Shown here in pieces: positions 30,335 to 40,919 of a stretch of DNA of 64,000 bases. A model generated the notes under the pieces. The model had not been told where the DNA came from, did not search any database, and saw only the letters and a list, made by a program, of their open reading frames with translations. A program made the position numbers and the translations under genes. How positions within the stretch are numbered: the stretch's first letter is position 1; every line of letters starts with the position of its first letter. Location of the stretch: NCBI GenBank assembly GCA_024220505.1, contig JAKZZE010000003.1:1612001-1676000 (forward strand), in the 5' to 3' direction. This DNA is from Rhizopus arrhizus. Taxonomy: Eukaryota; Mucoromycota; Mucoromycetes; Mucorales; Rhizopodaceae.

Positions 30335-31759
30335 ATGTTACACGGAGAATTAACCAATCAAAACACACCACCACCTTCTAATGAAGGTACACACAATATA
30401 AGATCTCAAACGACATCAGGACAAAATTCAGCAGCGCTTTGGCAAACCTTCACTGCGTATTCTAAAGCAATCAGAGGTCCCACTGTAAAGACTTTCGAAG
30501 ATCCAGCTGCCAAAATGGCATCGCGACAACGGCGCCAGGCTCGTATATGGATAAGATCAGCCGAGAAAAACAGCGTCGCTTTTGAAATGCCAAAAGCAGT
30601 TTTACCTGCAACCTTTCTTAAAGCATTAGCAGCACAATTCCCAACTGCGATTGGTGTTGTTCCTGTTAAACAGGGGGACCACCATGGCGCGATTGTGGCA
30701 TTCGACACAGTTGAGGCTCAAACCAAAGCTTGCTTGATTGGCGTTCAAGTAGGAAGCTTAACTATTATCGGCACGCAGACTTTATCTAGCGATAACTCCA
30801 TCTATCGTATTTCACTTGATCGTTTACCCATTCTGCGACCTGAGGAACTGACGCCTCTTGTGCGACAAATGTTAGAGCCTTATGGCAAAGTCCTGCATGT
30901 AGGCCTCTTGTTTGATCCTGCCACGAATTTGTTTTTTGGGAAAGGTTTTGCGTTCCTAGATACTTCTACCACAGAGGGTCCCGCATTTCGCGAATTGTCA
31001 CATGAAATGCATTTAGATAACCACCGTCTCGTCTTCGCCTCTTGGAGAGGCATGGAAACCCATTGCTTTTACTGTCACAAACCTGGACATACCAAAGCCA
31101 CCTGTCCAATACTTGAAAGTCGTAAGCTCAAGACCTGCTATGGATGCCAGAGTCCACAGCACCTCTTTAGGGATTGCCCAGAACAGAGAAATAACAAAAT
31201 TGGGTCTAAGCGACCTCGCGTGGACGCTGTAACCCATCGTGAAGATAACACAACAAAAGCAAGACATAGCAATGAAATGCAACAAGGTAAACCTGCTACC
31301 TCCACAATTGACAATACAATCCCAGTGGAGAGCAAGATGCTTACTGGCAGCACGGTTTCCTCAGAAGAGCTCCAAGACCAAGTTGAAAACCATACATCAC
31401 AAGCCAAAGCCCAAGATTTGCACCACATGGATAATACGACCGAGGTTTCTGTATCACGCTATGAAGTCTCCAAGGCTCACAGTATAAATTTAACTCACTC
31501 CATGTCTACTCACGAAAACAATTACAATATCATGAAGCAACCGAATGACTTGGCCATAAAAGATCTTGATAATTCTGAAGATACCGAGTCTGACTCTGAT
31601 TACCAACCATCCGCTGGGGATCAGTCCGATGTTACAGAGAGTGATACAGAAGAACACGGATCCGAGGATGGAATGGACCTAGACGAAGAGGTTCGTATTC
31701 TTCAAGAGGAGGCTCGGGCAGCCCAAAATAGTCCAACCCCCTCCTCTGATCAATTATGA
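30335..31759 (+). CDS. LINE ORF1, RNA-binding zinc-knuckle protein (474 aa)
   Basis: ATG 30335 is the first Met inside the element; an upstream GTG would lie in flanking DNA. Residues 60-235 contain RRM-like strands (VLHVGLLFDPATN, FFGKGFAFLD). Two CCHC zinc knuckles follow: CFYCHKPGHTKATC (about 244-257) and CYGCQSPQHLFRDC (about 268-281). The C-terminal third is acidic and low in complexity. It probably coats LINE RNA. Its TGA overlaps the ORF2 start as ATGA, fitting termination-reinitiation. Confidence 0.88.
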   Translation: MLHGELTNQNTPPPSNEGTHNIRSQTTSGQNSAALWQTFTAYSKAIRGPTVKTFEDPAAKMASRQRRQARIWIRSAEKNSVAFEMPKAVLPATFLKALAAQFPTAIGVVPVKQGDHHGAIVAFDTVEAQTKACLIGVQVGSLTIIGTQTLSSDNSIYRISLDRLPILRPEELTPLVRQMLEPYGKVLHVGLLFDPATNLFFGKGFAFLDTSTTEGPAFRELSHEMHLDNHRLVFASWRGMETHCFYCHKPGHTKATCPILESRKLKTCYGCQSPQHLFRDCPEQRNNKIGSKRPRVDAVTHREDNTTKARHSNEMQQGKPATSTIDNTIPVESKMLTGSTVSSEELQDQVENHTSQAKAQDLHHMDNTTEVSVSRYEVSKAHSINLTHSMSTHENNYNIMKQPNDLAIKDLDNSEDTESDSDYQPSAGDQSDVTESDTEEHGSEDGMDLDEEVRILQEEARAAQNSPTPSSDQL

Positions 31760-34700
31760 GAGTCCCCTCTCGTATATCCTTGGCCTCACTAAACTGCAGA
31801 GGCCTCAAAAAAATACTAACACCGTCGGGCAATTCTTTTGCTCGACATATACGCTCCTTAAAATACGATATTATTGCTCTTCAAGAAACTCATGCCTCTT
31901 CTCTCTTACTACAATCTCGCTTTAACCAGTGTCTCCAGGTTTCATCCAGCACCTGGACTCAACACTGCGGCCTACTCTCATTCAACCCTATGCTGAACAT
32001 TATTCCCCTATGGTCTTCGATAGATGGTAGACTTCTCGCTACCAAAGTTTCTCATATATCAGGTTTGTATGATCCTGTTAATATTTTTGTAATTTACGTT
32101 CCTGCCCAACACCGAGAACGAATCGAATTCCTTCGCTCTTTTCTGACTACCATGCCTTTTGATCAACTACTGACCTCGCGCAGTGTCTTCTTAGGTGACT
32201 TCAATCACAACATCCACACAAGACAATCCAATCCATCTTTAGCTCAATGGTTTCAATGGATTCACCTCAATTGGCATGACCCAATTAATGCTGATCCAGA
32301 ACATAACAATATACCCACGTTTCGCAACATCTCAACCATTGATTTTTTGCTCATCACTGCAGATTTGATTGATATGGTGGACAACCACGATATTAAATAT
32401 GTTGCTCGCTGCGACCATTCTGCGATCTCAACATATCTTACACTAGGATGTCCTCGTACAGGTCCAGGGATTTGGCGCTGTAATCCTTATCTTGCACAAG
32501 ATCCTCACTTTCGCGCAGAATTAACTGCTTTCTGTACTAACGCCGAACATTTTCTACCTGACTTAGACACTCCTTTACTGTGGGATATATTCAAATGTCG
32601 CCTCAAAAGCTTCATTCAATCCTTTTCTAACAAAGCGGCTGCTCAACGTCGCCACAATCTTAATAAACTACAAAGAATGCGCAAATGGTTACTACGTCAA
32701 CCAACTGATGATGAAACTAACGCTCAAATCGCCTCAGTTGAATCACAACTAGAACTTCAGTATGAACATTCCTCTTCTGTGCTGGCACTTCGCTCTGGTC
32801 AACGGTGGAGAGAGCAAGGAGAGAGATCGAATACCTATTTCTATCGATGCCTGCGTCAACGACAGCAGCAACAATATATCAGCTCAATAAGAACCGATAC
32901 AGGAACAGTCGTCACCGAGCCTTTAGATCTTACAGAGACTGCACGCGAATATTATGAACAGTTGTACTCTCCAGAACCTATGGATGAACAAGCTACATCA
33001 GATTTACTCGCTCATGTGCCAGACTCTGCTTCCATCAGCCCTGATGTCCACGAGAGCCTTAACAACTATTGGACAGTGGACGAAGTAAGTAAATGCCTCC
33101 AACGCACACCTACCAAGAGTAGCCCTGGAGTGGACGGGATCCCATATGTCATACTGAGACTACTATTCGATCACCCGTTTATTCGTCAACTTTTTCTTCG
33201 TGTTCTTAATACAGCACTTCGAGAGGGCAAGTATCCACCAACTTGGCAACGCTCAGTAATTATCCTTCTTCCTAAGAAAGGTGATCGAAGTCAACTAAAG
33301 AATTGGAGACCTATTTCTTTAATCTGTGCGGATGCCAAAATATTTACACGACTTCTTACCACACGCCTCACTCCATATCTCTCAGATTTGATTGATCCAC
33401 ATCAAACTGGCTTTATGGCTGGTAGGTTTATTGGAGACAACGGTTTGTGCGCTCGAATGATTATGGATATCGCCAGGCAGTACAAACTTCCTGGAGTCAG
33501 TTTGTTATTAGACCAAGAAAAGGCGTACGATCGGGTTCATCCAGATTATCTTCATGCCTGTCTAACGCGTTTTGGTCTACCTCCTCGGTTGATCAATTGC
33601 ATAACCTCCTTATTCTTCAATACTTCCATTTGCGTCAATGTCAACGGTTTCCTCTCAATTCCCTTTGCACAGAGTCGTGGACTTCGCCAGGGAGACCCTC
33701 TTTCGCCGCTGCTTTTTAATCTTGCTATTGAACCTCTTTTGCGTACCATATATGCTTCTCCCTCTATTACTGGTTTTTCTTTTCAAGTGGGATCCGACTC
33801 ACGGTTGACAAATCCACTGGCTCAAGTACCCATCCTTAAAAGTATGGCGTACGCCGATGATATAGCTGTATTTCTAGTCGATCCTGGTGAGCTTCATGCT
33901 TTACTTGATATCCTGGCTTTATATTCTCGGGCATCCAATGCTCGCCTAAACCGTCACAAAACTCTGGCAATTTCGCTATCTGGACAACCACAGCAATCAT
34001 GGCAATCTGCCTTGTCTTCCCATGGTATAACACAGTGGCATGATCGATCAAACTCCACAGCGGCCATATACCTTGGATACCCACTCACCAGCACCAATCA
34101 CCAGCTTTCTAGCTTCCTTGATAACATCCTGCTTAAGCTACAGCAACGTGCTCAAATGCTCGCTCAACGAAACTTGTCAATCCTTGGCCGCAGTTTAGTC
34201 ACTAATACACTCTTGCTTGGTCCGCTCTGGCATGCTATTCGCGTTCTTGCTGTTCCACAATCTTACCTTGGTAAGATTCGTTCAACTATAATTCAATTTC
34301 TTGCACGCAAAAACTTTCCTGCAGTCAGCTTCCAAACCTGCCAACGATCACGCAAGGAAGGCGGACTTGCCACTCTTGACCCTGGAATACAACATGCAGC
34401 TCTACAACTTCGATGGTTGCAGCCATTACTTCTTCCTTCCTCTGATCCACCTTATTATGATACCTTCATTAGTGATATTCTTCGTCATTGTTTGCGTCTT
34501 TTCTCAGTTTCACCTTCTCATATTTTACCTCTGCTGCTTCCTAACATGCGTTCAAACATAATCAAGTCCTTTGGTTGTTTCAGCTCATTGTTCAAAACAA
34601 TGGATAAAATTGATTATAAAATTGATTGGCAAGCCTTTGATATTCGCATGATCAATGAATTACCACTGACACAAGTCTGTCCTTATCTGCTCCTGCCAAA

Positions 34701-35562
34701 TCAGGATTTCAAGGCCTCATACTGGTCTGGAATCCTTGTCAAGCATGTATATGAATTTGGTATGGCATGTGGTAAGTTTCGACGTAGATCCCCAACGCCT
34801 ATGGATCCTTTTCGCTTTAAGAACAAGAACTACTTTAGACAGCTTCAACTATGTCGTATACAGGAAACCACCTTCTTCCAGCGGTTCAAATGCCCACACA
34901 ATTCGATCCACATGATCTCGTCAGTACTACCACTTCCTGCACTTACGGAAACAGACTTTGACAACATCCTAGATTCAATTTTACCAGACGGAACACCTAT
35001 TGCTTCTTTGAATACAAAATGGTTTCGTGAATCTCAACTCTCCCACTTATCCACGTTGCCAACAGCATATCCGCGTGCAAGCCCTCTTGCCTGGCGCCGA
35101 TTCTGGAAGGCGTCTTTCCCACACAGAGCCCATACACTACTCTGGAGACTTTATCATCACAAAATGCCGTGTAAGGAACGTCTTCACCAGCTAATCCCAA
35201 ACCGATTTCCAGACCCTGGTTGTGTATATTGTGGTGGTATCGACTCTGAAGAACACTTTGTCTGGTCTTGTCCTTTCAAACATGAAATCTGGCAAACAAT
35301 TGCTTCTCGCTTTTTCGTTGACCCTGCCAGGTTGACTTACAGCCTCATCCAACTCCCTTCTTCCTCTGGCATTGAAGTCGCTCCTTCACTTTCGGTGACC
35401 TACTTGGATATCATAGCTTCTGTGCTGCTCTCTTTATGGCAACTCCACTGGAAATTTATTTTCGATGAATATCAATTCTGGCCTCAAGAAGTAGTAGCAA
35501 GAGCCACTAGACAAATCCTCAAGATTCACAAAGAAAACAGTAGTCGATCACTAAACAGCTAA
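31756..35562 (+). CDS. LINE ORF2, endonuclease and reverse transcriptase (1268 aa)
   Basis: N-terminal APE-type endonuclease: SLASLNCRGLKK, ALQETHASS, FLGDFNHNIH and the CDHSAIS block. RT: LPKKGDRSQLKNWRPISL, LLLDQEKAYDRVHPDYL, RGLRQGDPLSPLLFNLAIEP and catalytic MAYADDIAVFL. The C-terminal zinc finger CVYCGGIDSEEHFVWSC is followed by the HEIWQTIASRFF tail. No RNase H domain. The frame is complete from ATG 31756 to TAA 35562. The last 110 codons match the truncated copies at 9101-9429 and 12995-13323 with few changes. Confidence 0.93.
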   Translation: MRVPSRISLASLNCRGLKKILTPSGNSFARHIRSLKYDIIALQETHASSLLLQSRFNQCLQVSSSTWTQHCGLLSFNPMLNIIPLWSSIDGRLLATKVSHISGLYDPVNIFVIYVPAQHRERIEFLRSFLTTMPFDQLLTSRSVFLGDFNHNIHTRQSNPSLAQWFQWIHLNWHDPINADPEHNNIPTFRNISTIDFLLITADLIDMVDNHDIKYVARCDHSAISTYLTLGCPRTGPGIWRCNPYLAQDPHFRAELTAFCTNAEHFLPDLDTPLLWDIFKCRLKSFIQSFSNKAAAQRRHNLNKLQRMRKWLLRQPTDDETNAQIASVESQLELQYEHSSSVLALRSGQRWREQGERSNTYFYRCLRQRQQQQYISSIRTDTGTVVTEPLDLTETAREYYEQLYSPEPMDEQATSDLLAHVPDSASISPDVHESLNNYWTVDEVSKCLQRTPTKSSPGVDGIPYVILRLLFDHPFIRQLFLRVLNTALREGKYPPTWQRSVIILLPKKGDRSQLKNWRPISLICADAKIFTRLLTTRLTPYLSDLIDPHQTGFMAGRFIGDNGLCARMIMDIARQYKLPGVSLLLDQEKAYDRVHPDYLHACLTRFGLPPRLINCITSLFFNTSICVNVNGFLSIPFAQSRGLRQGDPLSPLLFNLAIEPLLRTIYASPSITGFSFQVGSDSRLTNPLAQVPILKSMAYADDIAVFLVDPGELHALLDILALYSRASNARLNRHKTLAISLSGQPQQSWQSALSSHGITQWHDRSNSTAAIYLGYPLTSTNHQLSSFLDNILLKLQQRAQMLAQRNLSILGRSLVTNTLLLGPLWHAIRVLAVPQSYLGKIRSTIIQFLARKNFPAVSFQTCQRSRKEGGLATLDPGIQHAALQLRWLQPLLLPSSDPPYYDTFISDILRHCLRLFSVSPSHILPLLLPNMRSNIIKSFGCFSSLFKTMDKIDYKIDWQAFDIRMINELPLTQVCPYLLLPNQDFKASYWSGILVKHVYEFGMACGKFRRRSPTPMDPFRFKNKNYFRQLQLCRIQETTFFQRFKCPHNSIHMISSVLPLPALTETDFDNILDSILPDGTPIASLNTKWFRESQLSHLSTLPTAYPRASPLAWRRFWKASFPHRAHTLLWRLYHHKMPCKERLHQLIPNRFPDPGCVYCGGIDSEEHFVWSCPFKHEIWQTIASRFFVDPARLTYSLIQLPSSSGIEVAPSLSVTYLDIIASVLLSLWQLHWKFIFDEYQFWPQEVVARATRQILKIHKENSSRSLNS

Positions 35563-35745
35563 TCCATACGTTTCTGCTCAGTTCTCTACCTCAGATTTTG
35601 TTGCCAGTATCAAACTTCGCACGGATTACAAAACAAAATAACAAAAATGAACAAACCCCCCTCGATTATAATTTATTTATTGCTTACAAAGGTGTACGCC
35701 TTGCGGCACCGGAATAAAATCCTCCTACAAAAAAAAAAAAAAAAA
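35563..35745 (+). other. LINE 3' UTR and A-tail
   Basis: About 165 bp ending ..GCGGCACCGGAATAAAATCC and A17. It includes the AATAAA signal and the tail shared with the SINE. Confidence 0.85.
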
Positions 35746-35759
35746 CTTTCTGGTCACAG

Positions 35760-36669
35760 AAATGTCTATTAATATCCGAACACTCTTTCAAACGAAATAT
35801 CGGTGACGACAAAAATATTAATGGACTTGCCGTTCTATCAATGTTTCTTCTCCAAGAAAATCAGTCAATAGCAAAGATTGGGAAATCGAAAGACCCTGTC
35901 ACTCAGGAACTGTACATTAAATGCAAAAATATTTTTTATTTTGATTAATCTCCTTGTTAAATATTAACAGGGATGACAGTATTTATAAAATAAAATAAAA
36001 AAATGAAAAATAAAAACAAAGACTTTAAAAAAACAATTATATAACCAGGTTAAATTGTCATGTAAAAGTGTTTTTTAAAGTAAAACTAAAGAGAAATCTT
36101 TATTTACAAAATTAAGACACTGATTGAGACTTGAGTTTCTATTAATGGTAAAGATGTTAAACTTGACTACTCAGATAACGTCTGTTATAATAGTTATTAT
36201 ATATGTAAAAGACCCCTGTATCAACGATGCTAAAATGAAGTTATTATAGATGTGTTGATAATGACACTAAATATAGATCATGAATCAGATCTATAATCTA
36301 GCTATCTAAGCACTGTGTATACAACATCCCTTCATTAACTGCAACTTATTTCAATGAATATGGTAACAATGTTTTTTATCTTTTCTTTTCAATTGAAAGA
36401 ACATATTTGAAAATAAAAGCACAATCAAAGAATTCACTTTTGACTCTTAAGTTTGGTGAAAACCATTCATAGTAGCAGATAATTTTAATGTTTCTTACGA
36501 AATATGAACAAATAATGCAAGTAAAGAACAAAGGGATTTTTTATTTTTTTTACGTGAATTTTGTTAAATGATAAATACGGTGTTATGAATAAGGAATTGC
36601 TATAGGTATCGAGTTTATGACAAACATATTCATAATTATAGTGGATACGATGGTTAAGAAAGACACATT
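35760..36669. other. Non-coding arm segment (mirror of 23488-24400)
   Basis: Reverse complement of the left-arm segment; nothing beyond AT-rich sequence seen. Confidence 0.5.
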
Positions 36670-37647
36670 TTAACTTCTTGTCTTGAATCTGTTATACACT
36701 GTGCGCAACACTTCTGAGGTTTTGTAATGGATAACGTTGGTTTGTTTCTTTAGCATATCATGACAACCACGCCAGTTCATTCGATTTCTAGTTTCCTTGT
36801 ACCGCTGAACAAAATCCATGGTGTTTTCAAATCTCTCTTCATCTTGGCTAACCAGTTGAGTATTTTCTGGCTCCTCCTCATCAATACTCGCATCGTCAGC
36901 TGATCGTTTTACTTGCTTTAACTTTGATATTCCAAGTAGAGCTTCATTTTGAATACAGGGGGATCATATTGTAAACGTTCCGCTATCTCTAGGATTTGTT
37001 GGTAATGTTTAACTCCCACATCACAAGCACAGTTGATAGCATTAAGTAATTGTTGCTCTCGATCAATATTTTCTCGTAAGACTTCTGTTGCAATTGAAAA
37101 TAGTTGTCTAATAGTCAGATTTTCCAACGAGTTATTTTCCAATAAACTAGTCTGTTGCTGAAGTATAAAATTTGAAACTGCAGCAAATGGATCAGTTGAG
37201 CTGGTAAGCGTAGAAACATCTTTAAGTCTGATCAAATATCCTTTTCTGGCCCAATATTCACAGTTAAGTGATAAAGCACCATTAACATTTGATAGGCGCA
37301 TATTTTCAGTAGGTATTTATACATGTTCGGGAGCGAATACCAGTAGTACAGGGAAGACTTGATATCGACGATAAGCCATTACACAGTAGTGAACAACTCT
37401 TGCCATGAAATTGACATCAACTGTTCTCTGAACTTCAACTATTATAGGTGATTGCTTCAGGGATCTATCTAATGGTTCATATAAAACGTCTGATCTTGAT
37501 CCGTCAGCCCATTCTGCATCTCCAACTCTGTAATTATCACCATTAACATCCAAAATGGCAACCGTAATGATGTTTTTTACGAAAGGATGTTTTAAAATAG
37601 TTTTACTGGTCTTGTCAGTACCAGGGCGCTCGGTAAATGGAATTATT
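36670..37647 (-). pseudogene. Rpn-like nuclease family 2, copy 2 (decayed)
   Basis: Mirror of 22510-23487 (coordinates sum to 60157) with the same nonsense codon and C5 frameshift; the two readable halves are identical at protein level. Confidence 0.75.
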
Positions 37648-38003
37648 GATGTTAACAGGGATTCTATTTAACAGTAAATTAATAACTTTTCTAGTTGAAA
37701 AGAACTAGAAGGTTATATAGACTTACGATTATCAGTCATTTCGTAAAAAAAAAAAAAAGCGTAACAAAGCCGTAACGTAACAGTAACAAAACCGTAACGT
37801 TTAAATTCCGCTGTAACGTAACAAAACCATATCTTGATGCTGTAAATTTGCAATGAGATCGCGATGTTGAATTTGACTACGGTCTAATCGAAAGCACAAG
37901 TTAGTATTATTCTATCGATACTTTGAAATAAATGAAAATAAACTAAAGGGAACGATAAGCTACCGAATTCGTACTATATCAAAAGGATTCGAGATTTAGT
38001 TTC
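37648..38003. other. Spacer with GTTACG cluster, copy 2
   Basis: Mirror of 22154-22509; CGTAAC motifs at 37757-37822. Confidence 0.5.
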
Positions 38004-38005
38004 TA

Positions 38006-39553
38006 CAGTTGACGAAAAAAGGTTGGCCCAATAAAAAAAAAATTGGTCAGCTTGCCAATAAAGAAATGCAATATGAGGACTAGCCAAATTCTCTCTTCTT
38101 TTTCTCTTCTTGAATTTTTTATATTGCTTAACATGAACGAAAAATACAATTTTGACAGTGAGACAGTACCTGTGATGATACGATCATATATGGACTGGGA
38201 AGAGACTGCAGCAGTAAATGCAGCACAAAAAGAAGCTAAGAGGAAGACCAAACCTACCCCTTGATGTAGTAAAAAAGGAAAGGGGATCATACATCATCAA
38301 GAACGAAGCAAAGGTAGTCAATTTGATCAATTTATTGCAAGAATTTGAGAATATGTCTATCAGTGAAGCGGGTAAAAAAGTAGGGCTCTCCAAATCAACA
38401 GCTATTCGTAAAGTCAAGCAGTGGAATCAAATGACAAGCGAAATAGTTGAAAAGGGATTCCCTGATTCTATCGCAACCAAAGTAGGAAAGGGACGACCAG
38501 CAATACTCAAAGACGAACATACTGTATTTATCTTTGAGCTGCTGGCTAATGAGCCAACATTGACAGTTGAAGCTGTTACAGACAGCCTGTCAAAAGAATT
38601 TAGAGATATACAGATCACCTTTAGATCAGTGGAAAATTATATGAAGAAGAAGTGTCGCCTAGCCTACAAGCGTATCATTCCTAGATATTATGGCAGGAAC
38701 ACGGATGAGACTGTTGCCAAAAGACGAGATGCGGTAGCATACTGGGTCAGCCAGAACATAGATTTTATGAATGAATGCGTGTTCTTAGATAAAGCTGGAT
38801 TTAATAGGAGTATGCATCGCTCATATGGATGGTCTGAGGCTGGAACACCTTGCAAAATTGATGTTCAAACGAAGGGAGCAAATGTCAGCATCTTGGGTGC
38901 TATTTGTAAAAGTGGTTTAATCACATTATCCAGAAAAGAAGTTATACTTGGTGCTAGGAGTGGAAAGCGAACTCGAACTGGTGAGAAATCTCAGGCCCTC
39001 AAGAAAAAGGGTACTACCAGCAGCGACTTCCTTGAATACATAGAGCAAGTCCTCACGACACTTGATACGGCTAACATGAGCTACAAATATCTAGTTCTTG
39101 ACAATGCATCCATTCACAAGGCTGCACTTATTGAAGATTGGGTTGGTCAACGTGGCTATTAACTTCTCTTTTTGCCCCCTTATTCTCCTTTTTTGAATCC
39201 AATCGAAGAGTTTTAGTCCAAGCTGAAGACTGTTGTAAATAACGATCCCTCTTCTGTCAGGCAGAATGAAAAAAATCTCTGATCGTATTCGCAACGCATC
39301 ATTTTACATCAGCAGAGAAGACTGCGAGAATTGGATAAAGCATTCTTTGACGTTCTGGCAGAGATGCTTGAATTGTGAAAAAGGATTATAAGAGGCAAAA
39401 TAAAAAGCATGCATTAAATTTCTTTATTGGTGGCCCATTTTCGTATTAAATGATCCATTTTCAAAACAGTGACCCATTTTTTGTCTTAGCGACCCATTTT
39501 CAAAATTATGACCCATTTTCATTGGCCGACCCATTTTCAAAATCGGTGGCCCA
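38006..39553 (+). mobile_element. Tc1-like transposon C, copy 2, cut by DIRS 2
   Basis: Starts CAGTTGACGAAAAAAGGTTG after TA (38004-38005). The distal end lacks its inverted terminus: the subterminal AAAATGGG repeats run straight into the DIRS 2 end at ..GTGGCCCATT. One extra subterminal repeat unit relative to copy 1. Confidence 0.88.
38133..39391 (+). pseudogene. Tc1-like DD34E transposase C, copy 2
   Basis: Same frameshift and stops as 20767-22024, with one further frameshift near 39270 (A7 instead of A6 after GTCAGGCAGAATG). Confidence 0.85.
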
Positions 39554-39785
39554 TTCCTTATGTTGGCGAAACGAAGTCGAAAAATGTGATAGATGCTCTC
39601 AGAGCCACGCTTTATTTTCCTTTTAAGTATAATAATAATAGTAATATTCTTTTTTCCCTTTTCTTCCCTATATCTTTCTTGCCTAAGCATAATTCAATTT
39701 TTTTTTTTTTTTTTTTTTTGGGTTGGGAAAAGTATATAAATATATAATTAATAATGGTGAGATAAAGATAAACGTATAGATTGCC

Positions 39786-40919
39786 CTAGAAGAAGCGACG
39801 ATACCAAGGGTGGGCATCTATCACATTTTTCGACTTCGTTTCGCCAACATAAGGATTGTTTGTCGTTCCTAATACAATCTCAGTTGGCTCCACTCCGTCT
39901 GCAAATGTGATAGTGTTTTCCGGTTGAGAAAAAATTGAATGATTAATGGCCGTACTTGAATGGTCTTGATGCCTTGGCTTATAATAGAAGTTTTCGAAGG
40001 TGTTTGAGTTTAGACTCCAGTTTGCATGTTTCTTAACTTCTGGGATAGAGTGTCCTTTTTCGATAGCTTTTGTGCTTGATGCTGAGCGGATTGAGTGTGC
40101 TTTGAATTTAGTGGTATCGACACCAGATTTGTCCATTAAGAGTTTCACCCAGTTGGATAACGTTGAAGGTCGAATCGAAGAGACTTGTGCAGGTTTATCA
40201 ATGTAAGCTAGAAATAGAGTATGATCCACAGGAAGAGATTCTCTTAGATGATTAGTTTTTTGAATAAAGAGATGTAAGGTTGAAGCTGGACATAACCGAG
40301 TGTCTTGTAAAACGCCAAATTTTGAAGTTTTCACTTGTGTTTCTTTTGGTTTTCGAAAGTGGATTGTGACACCGGTGAGAGCGGAAGAACTAGATGTCGA
40401 GCAGTCTTGAAATGTGAAAATGATATCGCGATGTTGTAAACGGCCTATGTCAGATCGAGGTCTAGCCATGGTGGCTAAGCAAAGTAGTGCAATTGTCTTC
40501 AGTTGGAGATCATATAAGGATAAAAGGCTTGAGTCAGCCCAGGTGGAAAGCAAGAAAAGTACCATCTTGTCCGTATCCCAGGTTTCTAGTTGCGAGGTTG
40601 ATGGAATGTGTACTTCAGATCTGCGCTTGGTGGCGAAGAAAGCCTGAATCTGTTCTTGATTTGCTATTGGCATGTGTTCCGGGTAAAGTACTCGAAAAAC
40701 TGAAGCAATTGAAGAACGAAAACTGTTGAGGTGACTGACGCTAAATCTTTGGTGGGCAACCAAGAAATTTAGAACATTCGTTTGATTATACTCTGTTGGA
40801 TCTACTTGTGGGACTTGCTGTGTGCACCAGAGTTGCCAACGCCTCCAGCCATGATCGTAATTTTCCGCTGTTTTGGACCGAGTTGTGTCTTGGAGGTAAC
40901 TGACACTGGTTTCATTCAT
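39786..40919 (-). CDS. DIRS 2 tyrosine recombinase (377 aa)
   Basis: Identical in sequence features to 15139-16272, with the same TAATG overlap to the upstream RT frame. Confidence 0.88.
   Translation of the reverse strand: MNETSVSYLQDTTRSKTAENYDHGWRRWQLWCTQQVPQVDPTEYNQTNVLNFLVAHQRFSVSHLNSFRSSIASVFRVLYPEHMPIANQEQIQAFFATKRRSEVHIPSTSQLETWDTDKMVLFLLSTWADSSLLSLYDLQLKTIALLCLATMARPRSDIGRLQHRDIIFTFQDCSTSSSSALTGVTIHFRKPKETQVKTSKFGVLQDTRLCPASTLHLFIQKTNHLRESLPVDHTLFLAYIDKPAQVSSIRPSTLSNWVKLLMDKSGVDTTKFKAHSIRSASSTKAIEKGHSIPEVKKHANWSLNSNTFENFYYKPRHQDHSSTAINHSIFSQPENTITFADGVEPTEIVLGTTNNPYVGETKSKNVIDAHPWYRRFF

Larger units (their letters stand above)
30299..35759 (+). mobile_element. Full-length LINE with intact ORFs
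   Basis: The element proper is 30314-35745, starting GGGGCTCTTTTCTC and ending in A17. It is flanked by ACTTTCTGGTCACAG at 30299-30313 and 35745-35759. The other arm of P3 (about 24395-24420, - strand) has the uninterrupted target. Two overlapping intact ORFs, so this may be a recently active copy. Confidence 0.93.
20564..39553. repeat. Palindrome P3 (second recombinase-like loop)
   Basis: Outer coordinates sum to 60157 (20995/39162, 22604/37553, 23239/36918) and inner ones to 54975 (26117/28858). The difference of 5182 is the LINE plus duplication minus the minisatellite and 23-bp repeat length differences. The loop is 26268-28707. Confidence 0.92.
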
